From contig NZ_JHBV01000013.1 of assembly GCF_000724545.1 (NCBI RefSeq), positions 18,495 to 82,494 of the forward strand: 64,000 nucleotides of DNA. Direction: 5' to 3'. The translations under genes were made by a program, and so were the position numbers. Below, in pieces: positions 56,069 through 64,000 of the stretch; position 1 is the stretch's first letter, and each line of letters opens with the position of its first letter. A model generated the notes under the pieces. It saw nothing but the letters and a program-made list of their open reading frames with translations. It did no database searches and was not told the origin of the DNA. The stretch comes from Aureispira sp. CCB-QB1. Its GTDB lineage: Bacteria; Bacteroidota; Bacteroidia; Chitinophagales; Saprospiraceae.

Positions 56069-56105
56069 AAAAAAAACTATTATTAATTCTTACTTATTTG
56101 TCTAA

Positions 56106-56114
56106 TTAATTTCT
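56106..56114. repeat. target-site duplication, left copy
   Basis: TTAATTTCT directly outside the left inverted repeat is repeated exactly at 57537-57545. Confidence 0.9.
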
Positions 56115-57536
56115 CAGCAATTCTAACGATGTAAGAAAATATATTAAATAATAATAATATTAAATAGCTATTCTAATTGAGGTCGAATATTGACCTTTCT
56201 AGCGATTATTTGATAGATTAAGTTCATTGAAATAGTAGGAATAAAATCAAAGAGTACTCGAACTTTCTGCCTTAAATCACGCAATGTTTTTGCTTCTTTT
56301 AAGGCTTGTTCAAAACTTTCATCAACAGCCCTTGTAATCTGGTCAACAAAAAATGCTAATAGCATAATCAAAGCAAATACTGTTGACAAGTAGAATTTTC
56401 CATGACCATAATTATGTTCCAAATTGTAGTCTTGATTCTTCAAGGTGTTAAATGTCTCATTTTCAATTTTACAACCTGCTCTTCCAGCTGTGGCAATAGA
56501 TGAAACATTTGATTTAGTCAAAGTTAGGTTGGTAATCCACTTATTGGAATAAACCACTTTATATTTTTCTAAATCATATTCTTCGTATTCTAAATAGTTT
56601 ACGATAATATCTTGGTTTGCGCCATTTAGAATGAGGTTAGATGCCCACCTGTATCGACACAGAGTCTTTTCATTTTTCTGGTATTGACACTGATGCAAAC
56701 TATCCTTTTTTCTAAGTTGCTTAACTTGTTCCAAAACATATCCTTCCTTGATTACTATGATGTAATCCATTTGGATATCTTGTGCTTGAAGTGCTTTAAT
56801 CGTTGGACCATCAGCATATAAAGCATCTAAAAGAATTAAGATCTTTTCTTTTGGCAGTATGCTGCGTAAATGTGGAAATAATCGTTTACATGCCTTTCGT
56901 TCACAATCATTCTTTTTTGAACCATCCTGCCGCGTTATTGCTTCTCCAAAAACAGGAAAAACGGTCTTGAAATTAGGATGAACTACACTCGCTGCTAACA
57001 ATTGGTGATGATGTTCTATTGTACCATTTTTTCTTTTCTTTGTTAAACATTGAGAACAACCAATCTTATTGGAAGAAAATGTACCTGTGGCATCAACACT
57101 TACTAGCAAATGTTGGTCTAAGTATCTTCTACTTTCGAGTATTTTGAGCCTTTCCAAATGTTCAAAGATTGTTTTAAAAGTAGGTTGAAAAACAGATGGT
57201 TGGACAGCATCTAAAATTTTTCGCATCCCATTATCTGTTGGAAGCTTACTAATTTTAAAGACTTGTTCTAAATTGTCCTTACGATGAATGGCATTATCTA
57301 TAAAACTCAATAATGATGGATCTTTTAGACCAAACATAGCAAATGCTCCCATTAAACAATCATGTAGCAAATATTCTGTATGCCCTTTTCGATGGTCTGG
57401 AACTTGGTGAAACTCTTTGGATACTATTTCTACTAATTTGTCGTACATCGTTTACTTTTTAGTAAATGTACGTTCCTTTTTCAATGAACTTAAATCTTAT
57501 TTTATCATATAATTCTGTTTATCGTTAGAATTGCTG
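56115..57536 (-). mobile_element. intact insertion sequence (DDE transposase, IS4/ISAs1-like)
   Basis: A 1,422-bp element. CAGCAATTCTAACGAT (56115-56130) and ATCGTTAGAATTGCTG (57521-57536) are perfect 16-bp terminal inverted repeats. It encodes one intact transposase on the minus strand and is flanked by a 9-bp target duplication. The perfect duplication argues for a recent insertion. Confidence 0.9.
56168..57448 (-). CDS. DDE transposase
   Basis: A 426-residue transposase. The N-terminal VPDHRKGHTEYLLHDCLMGAFAMFGLKDPS is like the DDE_Tnp_1-associated region. Catalytic acids are likely Asp near residue 118 (LLVSVDATGTF), Asp near 208 (ILILLDALYADGP) and Glu in the C-terminal IENETFNTLKNQDYNLEHNYGHG segment (about 326-343). 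The frame has no interruption. The family is IS4 superfamily, close to ISAs1, but I cannot settle it by eye. Confidence 0.88.
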   Translation of the reverse strand: MYDKLVEIVSKEFHQVPDHRKGHTEYLLHDCLMGAFAMFGLKDPSLLSFIDNAIHRKDNLEQVFKISKLPTDNGMRKILDAVQPSVFQPTFKTIFEHLERLKILESRRYLDQHLLVSVDATGTFSSNKIGCSQCLTKKRKNGTIEHHHQLLAASVVHPNFKTVFPVFGEAITRQDGSKKNDCERKACKRLFPHLRSILPKEKILILLDALYADGPTIKALQAQDIQMDYIIVIKEGYVLEQVKQLRKKDSLHQCQYQKNEKTLCRYRWASNLILNGANQDIIVNYLEYEEYDLEKYKVVYSNKWITNLTLTKSNVSSIATAGRAGCKIENETFNTLKNQDYNLEHNYGHGKFYLSTVFALIMLLAFFVDQITRAVDESFEQALKEAKTLRDLRQKVRVLFDFIPTISMNLIYQIIARKVNIRPQLE

Positions 57537-57545
57537 TTAATTTCT
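57537..57545. repeat. target-site duplication, right copy
   Basis: TTAATTTCT directly after the right inverted repeat, identical to 56106-56114. Confidence 0.9.
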
Positions 57546-57885
57546 ACGACTTATAAGAAATATTATAGTTGGTGTTTATAAAGATAGGGGATAAAGTAAA
57601 TGTATATATTGTTTAAATACAAGTGTTTATTCTTTTTTTTTGAAAGGTGCGGTTTTGGGTCTATTCAAAAAAAGAATTTCTTGTAAACAAGAAACATTAT
57701 CTCAATAATAATATTACTTTTTTAGAACATATTCGGTGAAATAGAAAAAATGATTTAATTTTACATTCTATTAGATATTGTACTATAATTTAAAATTTTA
57801 TGCTAAAGTTTTCGTTAACTTGAATATATGTACAATTCTTGATTTTTCAATGAACTTCTTTAATTAGTATTAATTGCTTTTATAA
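57546..57885. other. AT-rich region upstream of the DUF2233 gene cluster
   Basis: No gene or repeat is visible; the promoter of the downstream gene run should lie here, but I see no good TAnnTTTG box. Confidence 0.4.
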
Positions 57886-59145
57886 ATGAAATTATCCCCT
57901 TTTTTTACAAGAAACATATTAATGATTCTTTTTCTTTTATTCTTTTTCTTTACTAATTCTTCTTTTGGGCAAACAATTGAACAATTAGAAAATGAAATAG
58001 AAGGTTATGAGCAAAAAATAACAAATTTAGAGAAAGAAATTACTCGAAATAATACTTCTAATAACTCTTCTGCAAATTCTTCTTTGGAAAGCCAAATAAA
58101 GAGTTATGAGCAAGAAATTGGAGCATTAGTCAAGCAAATCAAAGTAATACAATCTGGGGGGACGGTAAATAAAAATGACTGTGAATTAGAGATTATGTCT
58201 TGTAGAAAAGAGATGGAGGTCCTTGAAGAAGTCATAGAAAAGCTTGAAAATGAAAGTTTAGACTTGCAAAAAGAAATTCAAAGACTAACGATGCAGGGAG
58301 GAGGTTCTGCTGAAATAGAAAAATTACAAAAAAAAGTTGAATCTCAAAAAAGGGAAATTCAGGTATTAAAGCAACAGATTCAAGGATACCGACAGAATTC
58401 TAATACCTCTTCTTCTAATTCACCTAAAGTTCAAATAATAAAGTTGGAAGGAAAAATAAAAGAGCTAAAGAATAAGAATAATTATTTACAACAACAATTA
58501 AATAAAAGCAATTCAAGTGTTGGTTCTAATGGAGCTCGCCATTTATTCCAAAAACAATTTGTTTTAAAAAATGCTACTAGTCTTGTATTTGGGTATAAAT
58601 ATTCAATCTTGCCTAAATTAAATTTCAAAGAAACTCCTAAATTATATCAAAGTGCAAGAGATGCAGGATCATTTATATCTGTTCCTAATGATCAGGTCTT
58701 GGGACATAATGGTTTTTGGGGAGTTGAGTTTTTATGGCATGGATTCGATGTAGGGGGAAATGTTGGTTTAACTGCAAATTATTCTTATAATATGCAAGAG
58801 AATATGATTTATCATATTTTAGGGTTTCAATTTAGCCCTGAGTTGACAATTCTACCTTTAAGAATTGGCTTAAAACCATCTGCCTATTTTGGGTATACAT
58901 GGGGGAAAATAAATAATCATAATGCTTTACTTAATAACTCTTCAGTTCAATCAAGTCCCGAGTTTAGTACAATGGCTTGGGGGTGGGATGTAAAATTAAG
59001 AGTGTATATTTCAAGGTTTATTGCATTTACAGGATCTATTGGCTCAGACTATCCTCTATCTCAGGATTTTGATATGGAGTTTTGGGACACATCTTTGAAA
59101 TTTGGAGTTGGGATAGACTTTATTATTCCTGTTAGCATAAGATAG
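57886..59145 (+). CDS. secreted coiled-coil protein with outer-membrane beta-barrel-like C-terminus
   Basis: A 419-residue protein with signal peptide MKLSPFFTRNILMILFLLFF...SFGQ. Residues about 30-210 are coiled coil (heptads such as IEQLENEIEGYEQKITNLEKEI) broken by Ser/Asn-rich linkers NNTSNNSSANSS and QNSNTSSSNS. Residues 215-419 alternate hydrophobic and polar residues with glycines (GVEFLWHGFDVGGNVGLTANYSY, LRIGLKPSAYFGYTWGKI) and end in DFIIPVSIR, as in small outer-membrane barrels. This would place a coiled-coil stalk in the periplasm. It is the first gene of a plus-strand run. Confidence 0.65.
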   Translation: MKLSPFFTRNILMILFLLFFFFTNSSFGQTIEQLENEIEGYEQKITNLEKEITRNNTSNNSSANSSLESQIKSYEQEIGALVKQIKVIQSGGTVNKNDCELEIMSCRKEMEVLEEVIEKLENESLDLQKEIQRLTMQGGGSAEIEKLQKKVESQKREIQVLKQQIQGYRQNSNTSSSNSPKVQIIKLEGKIKELKNKNNYLQQQLNKSNSSVGSNGARHLFQKQFVLKNATSLVFGYKYSILPKLNFKETPKLYQSARDAGSFISVPNDQVLGHNGFWGVEFLWHGFDVGGNVGLTANYSYNMQENMIYHILGFQFSPELTILPLRIGLKPSAYFGYTWGKINNHNALLNNSSVQSSPEFSTMAWGWDVKLRVYISRFIAFTGSIGSDYPLSQDFDMEFWDTSLKFGVGIDFIIPVSIR

Positions 59146-59209
59146 AATTGGGTTGTAAGAATAAATATGTTTTTTAATAATGATACAGCCTTTTAAATTT
59201 TATAACAAG

Positions 59210-59863
59210 ATGACACATATGAGACTTTATACAATTCTTTTTGTGTTATTTGGAGTAGTTGTTTCTGCAAAAGGGAATTACCTAAAGAGTTATCTTATTG
59301 AATCCAACGATTTGACCAATGAAAATTTTTTAGATAAAATCTCATTTGAAGAAATCTTTAAATTGACATTATCGAATACGACAAATTATGAAGAAATAGA
59401 AAAACTTTTGATAGATCACAATCGAAATATTGATGCATTTTTTCTTCAACTAGCTGAACGTAAAATAGAAATTGATCCAACCGAAATTAACAATAAAACT
59501 AATTTACTTGATTACCTAGATTTAGGTGAATTCTTAATTAAACATGATAGTAGAGAATTTCAGATCGCTAGTGACATTATTTTGGGAACATTAGCGGAAA
59601 AACTAAATAAAGGATTTAAGGAAGGGGATTTACAAAAATCTGATCAAGAGATAATGAATATTGTCGAAAAACTTAAAGCACATCAATATGGGGTTTCAGT
59701 TCCTGTAAGCAATATGGAAAAAGGAATACATCATCTTAAAGAGGGGAATTTAAATTACATTTGGAGTCGTTTATGGTTTGATTACCCTATCTTATGTATT
59801 ATTGGAATATTAATACTCTTATTTGTAATGTATTATATAGTAAAAAAAATAAAAAAGTCATGA
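59210..59863 (+). CDS. secreted/membrane protein of unknown function
   Basis: About 217 residues. The start is uncertain: ATGs at 59180, 59210 and 59219 are in frame, and the signal peptide MRLYTILFVLFGVVVSAKG begins at the last. The middle is helical and charged. A C-terminal membrane helix (YPILCIIGILILLFVMYYIV) followed by KKIKKS suggests a type I membrane protein with most mass in the periplasm. No family recognised. The stop codon overlaps the next start (ATGA), so translation is probably coupled. Confidence 0.6.
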   Translation: MTHMRLYTILFVLFGVVVSAKGNYLKSYLIESNDLTNENFLDKISFEEIFKLTLSNTTNYEEIEKLLIDHNRNIDAFFLQLAERKIEIDPTEINNKTNLLDYLDLGEFLIKHDSREFQIASDIILGTLAEKLNKGFKEGDLQKSDQEIMNIVEKLKAHQYGVSVPVSNMEKGIHHLKEGNLNYIWSRLWFDYPILCIIGILILLFVMYYIVKKIKKS

Positions 59864-60777
59864 AAAAATCTACTACTCTAAACACATTTGTATTTCTTAT
59901 TTTTAGTACCATTTTTGTTTTTTCTTCTTTTTCAACGATAAATAATAAGTACTATGGTAATGGTTATTCAAGTTCTTATTTAAAAAGCTTTAAAGGAGAT
60001 AATGTTAAAGTCTATTCCTTAAAAGAAGGGTATTCAGAAATAGGACACTCTATTTGGTTAAGTAGGGGGGCAAAAAAAATGAATGCTGTATATTTCTCAG
60101 AAGGAGATGTTTATGGGAAACATAAAAAATGGAGTAATGGAAAAGATGTTTTTCTTACCTGTAGTGGAGCTTTTTCCGATGATTTAAACAAAACGGCGGG
60201 AGCATTACCTGTCGGTATTAATGTGGAAAATGGATATGTCAAGAATAGAACTGTCATTAAGGAGGGAATGGACGCTTTAGTTGTTGTTTATGCAACAGGT
60301 GGAATTGTAGTTTCGGATTTAACAAAAGGGGATCTTTTTTTGAAAAGCTTAGGGAAGGAAGTTAATATACGTAAAGATGTCTCTGCTAAATATGATTTTT
60401 TGGATTGGGCAAAGAAAGAAAAAGCAACCGTTTTTCAAACTCAGCTTTTAGCATATAAAAATGAACTGAAAATTGACTATCAAGGAAGAAAACAAAAAAG
60501 AGAAAGAAGATTTCTTGCTTTGGCAACTACAAACTCAGGAACTCTTTATCATATTATTTTCAATTTACCTAATGGTGTCTATTTGTATGATGGAACTAAA
60601 AATGTATTGGATCATTTGAAGGACCAAAATATGGATGTCACTGCAATATTGAATTTAGATACTGGTGCATATAATGTATTACAAGTTAATACAGGTGATT
60701 ATGCTATTGATTCGCACTTAAAAGGGGCAACAAGTATTAGTAGTGCGGTTAATTTATTGAGTTATCATTATAATTAG
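59860..60777 (+). CDS. diverged NAGPA/DUF2233-like protein
   Basis: 305 residues from the ATG at 59860, which overlaps the preceding stop codon by ATGA; the open frame starts at 59794. A signal peptide or anchor covers residues 7-27. The order of motifs follows the DUF2233 phosphodiester glycosidase proteins that come next: a Gly-rich SGAFSDD..PVGINVENGYV corresponds to NGGMY..PQGLYIETGKI, and AILNLDTGAYNVLQV corresponds to NALYLDGFVSELYYP. The conserved Asn-Gly and Asp-Gly pairs are changed to SG and DT, so it may be inactive or have a changed substrate. This homology is my inference. Confidence 0.5.
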   Translation: MKKSTTLNTFVFLIFSTIFVFSSFSTINNKYYGNGYSSSYLKSFKGDNVKVYSLKEGYSEIGHSIWLSRGAKKMNAVYFSEGDVYGKHKKWSNGKDVFLTCSGAFSDDLNKTAGALPVGINVENGYVKNRTVIKEGMDALVVVYATGGIVVSDLTKGDLFLKSLGKEVNIRKDVSAKYDFLDWAKKEKATVFQTQLLAYKNELKIDYQGRKQKRERRFLALATTNSGTLYHIIFNLPNGVYLYDGTKNVLDHLKDQNMDVTAILNLDTGAYNVLQVNTGDYAIDSHLKGATSISSAVNLLSYHYN

Positions 60778-60782
60778 TCATA

Positions 60783-61592
60783 ATGATAAAAACAATATTA
60801 TCTATACTCTTTCTATGGATTATATATTGGTTTGCTTCTATTCCTAGTTGTACTAAGTATTATCTGCTAGAGCATCAAGAATCATCTATTCTAAGAGATA
60901 CTATGATTAAATGGCGAGGTAAAAATTATGTTGTTTTGAGTACCTCTCCAGAAAAATTAAGTTTTTTCTTAGGAGATAAAAGTAATAGATTTAAGAGTTT
61001 TTCAAACCTTGCTTCCCATTTGAAGAATAAGAACAAACAACTACTGTTTGCTATGAATGGTGGAATGTATCTACCTAACCATAATAATGAGCCTCAAGGC
61101 TTGTACATTGAAACAGGGAAAATTATAAAAGAACTCGATTCAATAGTTGCTTATAGACCAATAAAGACAAATTTCTATTTACACCCTAACGGGGTTTTTT
61201 ATATTACAAAGGATGGAAGTGCTTATATAAAATCAAATAAAGAGTTTCAACAGGAATTTAGAGGTGATAGAATCAATAGAATTAAATATGCGACTCAATC
61301 TGGACCTTTGCTGGTTAATCATAAAGAACTTCATAAAGCTTTTACTCCTAAATCAAAAAATGTTCATATAAGAAATGCTGTAGGCATTTTGCCAAGCGGT
61401 GAAGTCTGTTTTGTAATATCAGAAGATAAGATTTGTTTTCATGATATTGCATCTCTTTTTAAGGACAATTTAAAATGCAGGAATGCTTTATACCTTGATG
61501 GTTTTGTCTCTGAATTATACTATCCTAAAATTAAAAAATACAATAGTTTAAATAGAGGTGATTTTGGGGTGATTATTGGAATTATAGATTAA
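60783..61592 (+). CDS. phosphodiester glycosidase family protein (DUF2233/NAGPA)
   Basis: A 269-residue protein with an N-terminal membrane segment or signal (about 1-18). Family motifs are AMNGGMYLPNHNNEPQGLYIE, NGVFYITKDG, ATQSGPLLVNHKE, RNAVGILPSGEVCFVISE and CRNALYLDGFVSELYYP. Relatives of human NAGPA cleave GlcNAc-phosphodiesters; bacterial members often act on the envelope. It lies 5 bp after the preceding gene and 21 bp before the next, so the three are one operon. Confidence 0.8.
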   Translation: MIKTILSILFLWIIYWFASIPSCTKYYLLEHQESSILRDTMIKWRGKNYVVLSTSPEKLSFFLGDKSNRFKSFSNLASHLKNKNKQLLFAMNGGMYLPNHNNEPQGLYIETGKIIKELDSIVAYRPIKTNFYLHPNGVFYITKDGSAYIKSNKEFQQEFRGDRINRIKYATQSGPLLVNHKELHKAFTPKSKNVHIRNAVGILPSGEVCFVISEDKICFHDIASLFKDNLKCRNALYLDGFVSELYYPKIKKYNSLNRGDFGVIIGIID

Positions 61593-61613
61593 TTAAATTT
61601 AGATAATGGAATA

Positions 61614-62624
61614 ATGACGAAGCCCAATAACTTTAAAATATCTATTTTTGTTTTTTTTATATACTTAGTATTTTTACTTGTTTTTTTGAGTTGTAAAGAA
61701 ACAATACATCTAACTAAAAGAGCTAAACAGCATTCTATTCACTCACTAGTAGATTCAACTATTCCTGATTCATTTGTTGTGAGAATAGACTCTTTAGTGA
61801 ATGTTTTTCAAGCAGATTCAATTCAGGATGATAACAAGTTGGTTGAAGATATAGTATTAAAGGAGCCCTTTGAACAAATATTTGCCTCTAATACCCAATA
61901 TCAAGCTAAAATTTCAGTGTATGAAATTCATTTAGATACTGCAAGTGTAACTTTGATTGATGGACAATATAAACACCTGAAATATATTTATGATTCTCTA
62001 CCTAATGACTATTTAATGTTGACTAATGGAGGAATGTTTCATCCTCAAGGAATTCCTGTTGGGTTATTTCAAAGTGATAGTATACAAGTACAAAGATTAA
62101 ATTTAACTGCTGGTCATGGGAATTTTTTCTTACAACCTAATGGTGTATTTTATATTACAAAAGATCAAAAAGCTGGAGTATTAGAATCGCACATTTTCCT
62201 TGATTCAATTTATAATAAAGAAACACCTTTACATCTGGCCACTCAATCTGGACCAATGTTAATTATTGATGGCAAATTTCATCCAAAATTTAATAAAAAT
62301 TCTCCCAATAAATATATTCGAAGTGGAGTGGGAGTAACTGATGGTCAAAAGATAATTTTTATTATTTCAGAAGAAGTTGTTAACCTGTACACATTTGCTA
62401 AAATGTTTAGAGATAAAGGATGTAAAAATGCACTCTATCTTGATGGAGCTATATCTTCAATGTACATAAGAGAGAGAGGAGATAATATTGACAATTTTCG
62501 TACTAGATATGGCCCAATCATTGGTGTTTTTCCTAAACGGGATAGCATAAGTAATGATGATAGAATACCTCGAGATTCTATCTATCAATCATCAAAATCT
62601 AAAAATGAGAATCATGAAAAATAG
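61614..62624 (+). CDS. phosphodiester glycosidase family lipoprotein (DUF2233/NAGPA)
   Basis: A 336-residue paralogue of the previous protein, with a lipoprotein signal (LVFLLVFLSCKET). Motifs: LMLTNGGMFHPQGIPVGLF, NGVFYITKDQKAG, ATQSGPMLIIDGKFHPKFN, RSGVGVTDGQKIIFIISEE and CKNALYLDGAISSMYIRERG. An extra N-terminal stretch of about 90 residues is present. The C-terminal tail is charged. Its end overlaps the start of the LamG gene by 11 bp. Confidence 0.82.
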   Translation: MTKPNNFKISIFVFFIYLVFLLVFLSCKETIHLTKRAKQHSIHSLVDSTIPDSFVVRIDSLVNVFQADSIQDDNKLVEDIVLKEPFEQIFASNTQYQAKISVYEIHLDTASVTLIDGQYKHLKYIYDSLPNDYLMLTNGGMFHPQGIPVGLFQSDSIQVQRLNLTAGHGNFFLQPNGVFYITKDQKAGVLESHIFLDSIYNKETPLHLATQSGPMLIIDGKFHPKFNKNSPNKYIRSGVGVTDGQKIIFIISEEVVNLYTFAKMFRDKGCKNALYLDGAISSMYIRERGDNIDNFRTRYGPIIGVFPKRDSISNDDRIPRDSIYQSSKSKNENHEK

Positions 62625-63840
62625 TTTACTCTTAGTATTTTGGCTCCTATTTTTAATACCTCCATTTTTGAGTGCTCAAATAAGCAAAAAAGGTCTAGTT
62701 GCTCATTACCTATTTAATGCTGATGCCAAAGATGCAAGTGGAAATAATAATAATGGACTTATCTCAGGTGGTGTATTTCCAACTAAAGATCGATTTAACA
62801 ATGACTGTGGAGCTATGAAGTTTAATGGCTCTGATGGTTATATTCATGTTCCTCACTCTAAGTCTCTAAGTTCCCCACAGTCTGAATATACAATTGCTTT
62901 GTGGTTTAAGGCATTAGACGGTTCAGAGTATTCAGACTTACAATGGATGACAATTTGTTGTAAGTCTAATATCAGAGATGAGACAAGTACTAGTCCTCAA
63001 TTTCGGTTGCAATCTACACGATATACAGTATCAATGAATACGGACTTTACTGAGAATTTTGATCACAAAATTGAATTTAATAAATGGTATCATTATGCAG
63101 TGACTTATGATGGTGACTACTGTCGAGTTTATTTAAATAACAAAGAAATTGTTAACTGGGCATATAAAACAGAATTTTCTCCTAACCAACTTGCTATGGA
63201 AATAGGGAGAGATTTGCCTGGAATTATTGAATATTTTTGTGGCGTAATGGATGAATTAGTCATTTATGACAGGGCTCTTAGTCAAAGAGAAATAACATCT
63301 CTCTATAATAATCAGAGCGAAAAGACATCTAAAAAGCCATGTGGTTTTAGCCCCCCTATTACAATACCTAAAAAAAATCTTAACCCTAAAAAGGAAAATA
63401 GTTCTAATGTAATTACACAAAGTTTAACAAGCAATTCATCTAATAATGAACCTTGTTCAAGTCACCCAACTTTTGTAAATGAAGATACTATTGAATATCA
63501 ACAAATAGTAGTAGTTGATAATCCCAATATAAAACTTCTTTTTTATGATGCTGAGAAAGAAGATGGAGATATAGTTTCAATTAATTTTAATGGTGCATGG
63601 GTTTTAGAGCGATATCATTTAAAAAGGAAATCTACACAAAAACCTAAACAATTAAATTTAAGTCTAATCCCTAATTTTGAAAATTACATTTTTACAAAGG
63701 CTTGGAATTTAGGCTCTATACCTCCTAATACTTTAACTATTGAAATTATTGATTCTAATAGTAATAAACCACCAAGAATTGTCAATATTAAATCAGATAT
63801 AGGTAGAAGTGGAGCTATTAAATTAATATACAAACCTTAA
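62614..63840 (+). CDS. secreted LamG-domain protein
   Basis: About 408 residues from the ATG at 62614 (62605 is an alternative). A signal peptide (MKNSLLLVFWLLFLIPPFLSAQ) precedes a LamG/concanavalin-type jelly roll (about residues 28-225: GLVAHYLFNADAKDASGNNNNG, YTIALWFKA, WYHYAVTYDGDYCRVYLNNKEI, GVMDELVIYDRALSQREI). A Ser/Asn-rich linker leads to a C-terminal module (LLFYDAEKEDGDIVSINFNGAWVLERY, AWNLGSIPPNTLTIEI) that I have seen at the end of other Bacteroidota surface proteins. It likely binds a glycan. It overlaps the upstream gene by 11 bp and so belongs to that operon. Confidence 0.82.
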   Translation: MKNSLLLVFWLLFLIPPFLSAQISKKGLVAHYLFNADAKDASGNNNNGLISGGVFPTKDRFNNDCGAMKFNGSDGYIHVPHSKSLSSPQSEYTIALWFKALDGSEYSDLQWMTICCKSNIRDETSTSPQFRLQSTRYTVSMNTDFTENFDHKIEFNKWYHYAVTYDGDYCRVYLNNKEIVNWAYKTEFSPNQLAMEIGRDLPGIIEYFCGVMDELVIYDRALSQREITSLYNNQSEKTSKKPCGFSPPITIPKKNLNPKKENSSNVITQSLTSNSSNNEPCSSHPTFVNEDTIEYQQIVVVDNPNIKLLFYDAEKEDGDIVSINFNGAWVLERYHLKRKSTQKPKQLNLSLIPNFENYIFTKAWNLGSIPPNTLTIEIIDSNSNKPPRIVNIKSDIGRSGAIKLIYKP

Positions 63841-63919
63841 ATAATAGATATTATTAAGAATAAAGCCAGACCGCGCGTACGCATACGCAAGGCAGGATTA
63901 TTTTTCGTATATTAAAAGC

Positions 63920-64000
63920 ATGAACTATGATAACTTAAAAAAGAATCCGACAAATTTCTTGTCTCTAACGAGCCTAAAGGTAGAAGAGTTTGAAAAACTT
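63920..64000 (+). CDS. start of a probable transposase gene, cut by window edge
   Basis: The first 27 residues (MNYDNLKKNPTNFLSLTSLK then VEEFEKL) are visible. This start resembles transposases of the DDE_Tnp_4/IS5-like type common in Saprospiria. A GC-rich stretch at about 63866-63897 just upstream, unlike the surrounding DNA, may be the element's left end. The family cannot be settled from this much sequence. Confidence 0.4.
   Translation, partial: MNYDNLKKNPTNFLSLTSLKVEEFEKL

Overview
The window is AT-rich chromosomal DNA from a Bacteroidota bacterium, most likely a member of the Saprospiria (an Aureispira-like genome is my guess; no rRNA is present to test it). The evidence is two Por/type IX secretion cargo proteins with C-terminal sorting domains, a SusC/SusD pair, TAnnTTTG-type promoter boxes, no clear Shine-Dalgarno sites, and the birA / rsfS-ftsH-LUD gene neighbourhood typical of this phylum.

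Layout. 1-8 kb: 3' end of rpsA (ribosomal protein S1), a secreted PD40-type protein, then rsfS-ftsH-LUD divergent from a biotin ligase, and a CapA-like lipoprotein. 8-14 kb: a MutT-type Nudix enzyme, thioredoxin reductase, a long gene-poor stretch with many hairpins that ends in a strong plus-strand terminator (candidate structured RNA), an orphan PtuB-like HNH protein and an acyl-CoA carboxylase beta subunit. 15-21 kb: secreted leucine-rich-repeat protein, small HD (alarmone-type) hydrolase, class III sirtuin, ADP-ribose-type Nudix, and a NatA/NatB-like ABC exporter. 21-30 kb: two secreted proteins, a regulator-like alpha-helical protein fused in frame to a DUF1697 protein, an ArsR repressor with its operator and downstream genes, a SdiA-regulated-type lipoprotein, an acyltransferase, yidD and rnpA. 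30-39 kb: divergent metallophosphoesterase, sodium:solute symporter, SusD, SusC and a DUF2064 glycosyltransferase-like protein, all on the minus strand. 39-48 kb: a cytoplasmic LRR protein and a 2.4-thousand-residue T9SS adhesin-like protein with six nearly identical 282-bp Asp-rich repeats.

49-54 kb is the most interesting part. A SigZ-like ECF sigma factor, an ArsM arsenite methyltransferase, a PatB/MalY-type aminotransferase, a membrane-anchored thioredoxin-like protein and a CcdA-like membrane protein form a cluster. Three copies of one bipartite promoter motif with an identical 15-bp spacer lie before sigZ, arsM and the thioredoxin-like gene, suggesting an autoregulated SigZ arsenic/thiol-stress regulon. 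The aminotransferase and the thioredoxin-like protein share an N-terminal double-Cys-Cys tag. Palindromic repeats fill the spacers of this cluster, and one of them shares a 16-bp sequence with a locus 42 kb away.

54-64 kb: a propeller lipoprotein, a gene broken by a frameshift, an intact insertion sequence with perfect 16-bp terminal repeats and 9-bp target duplication, and a plus-strand run of five genes (coiled-coil/outer-membrane protein, membrane protein, three NAGPA/DUF2233-type proteins) followed by a LamG protein. The start of what looks like a second transposase gene is cut by the window edge.
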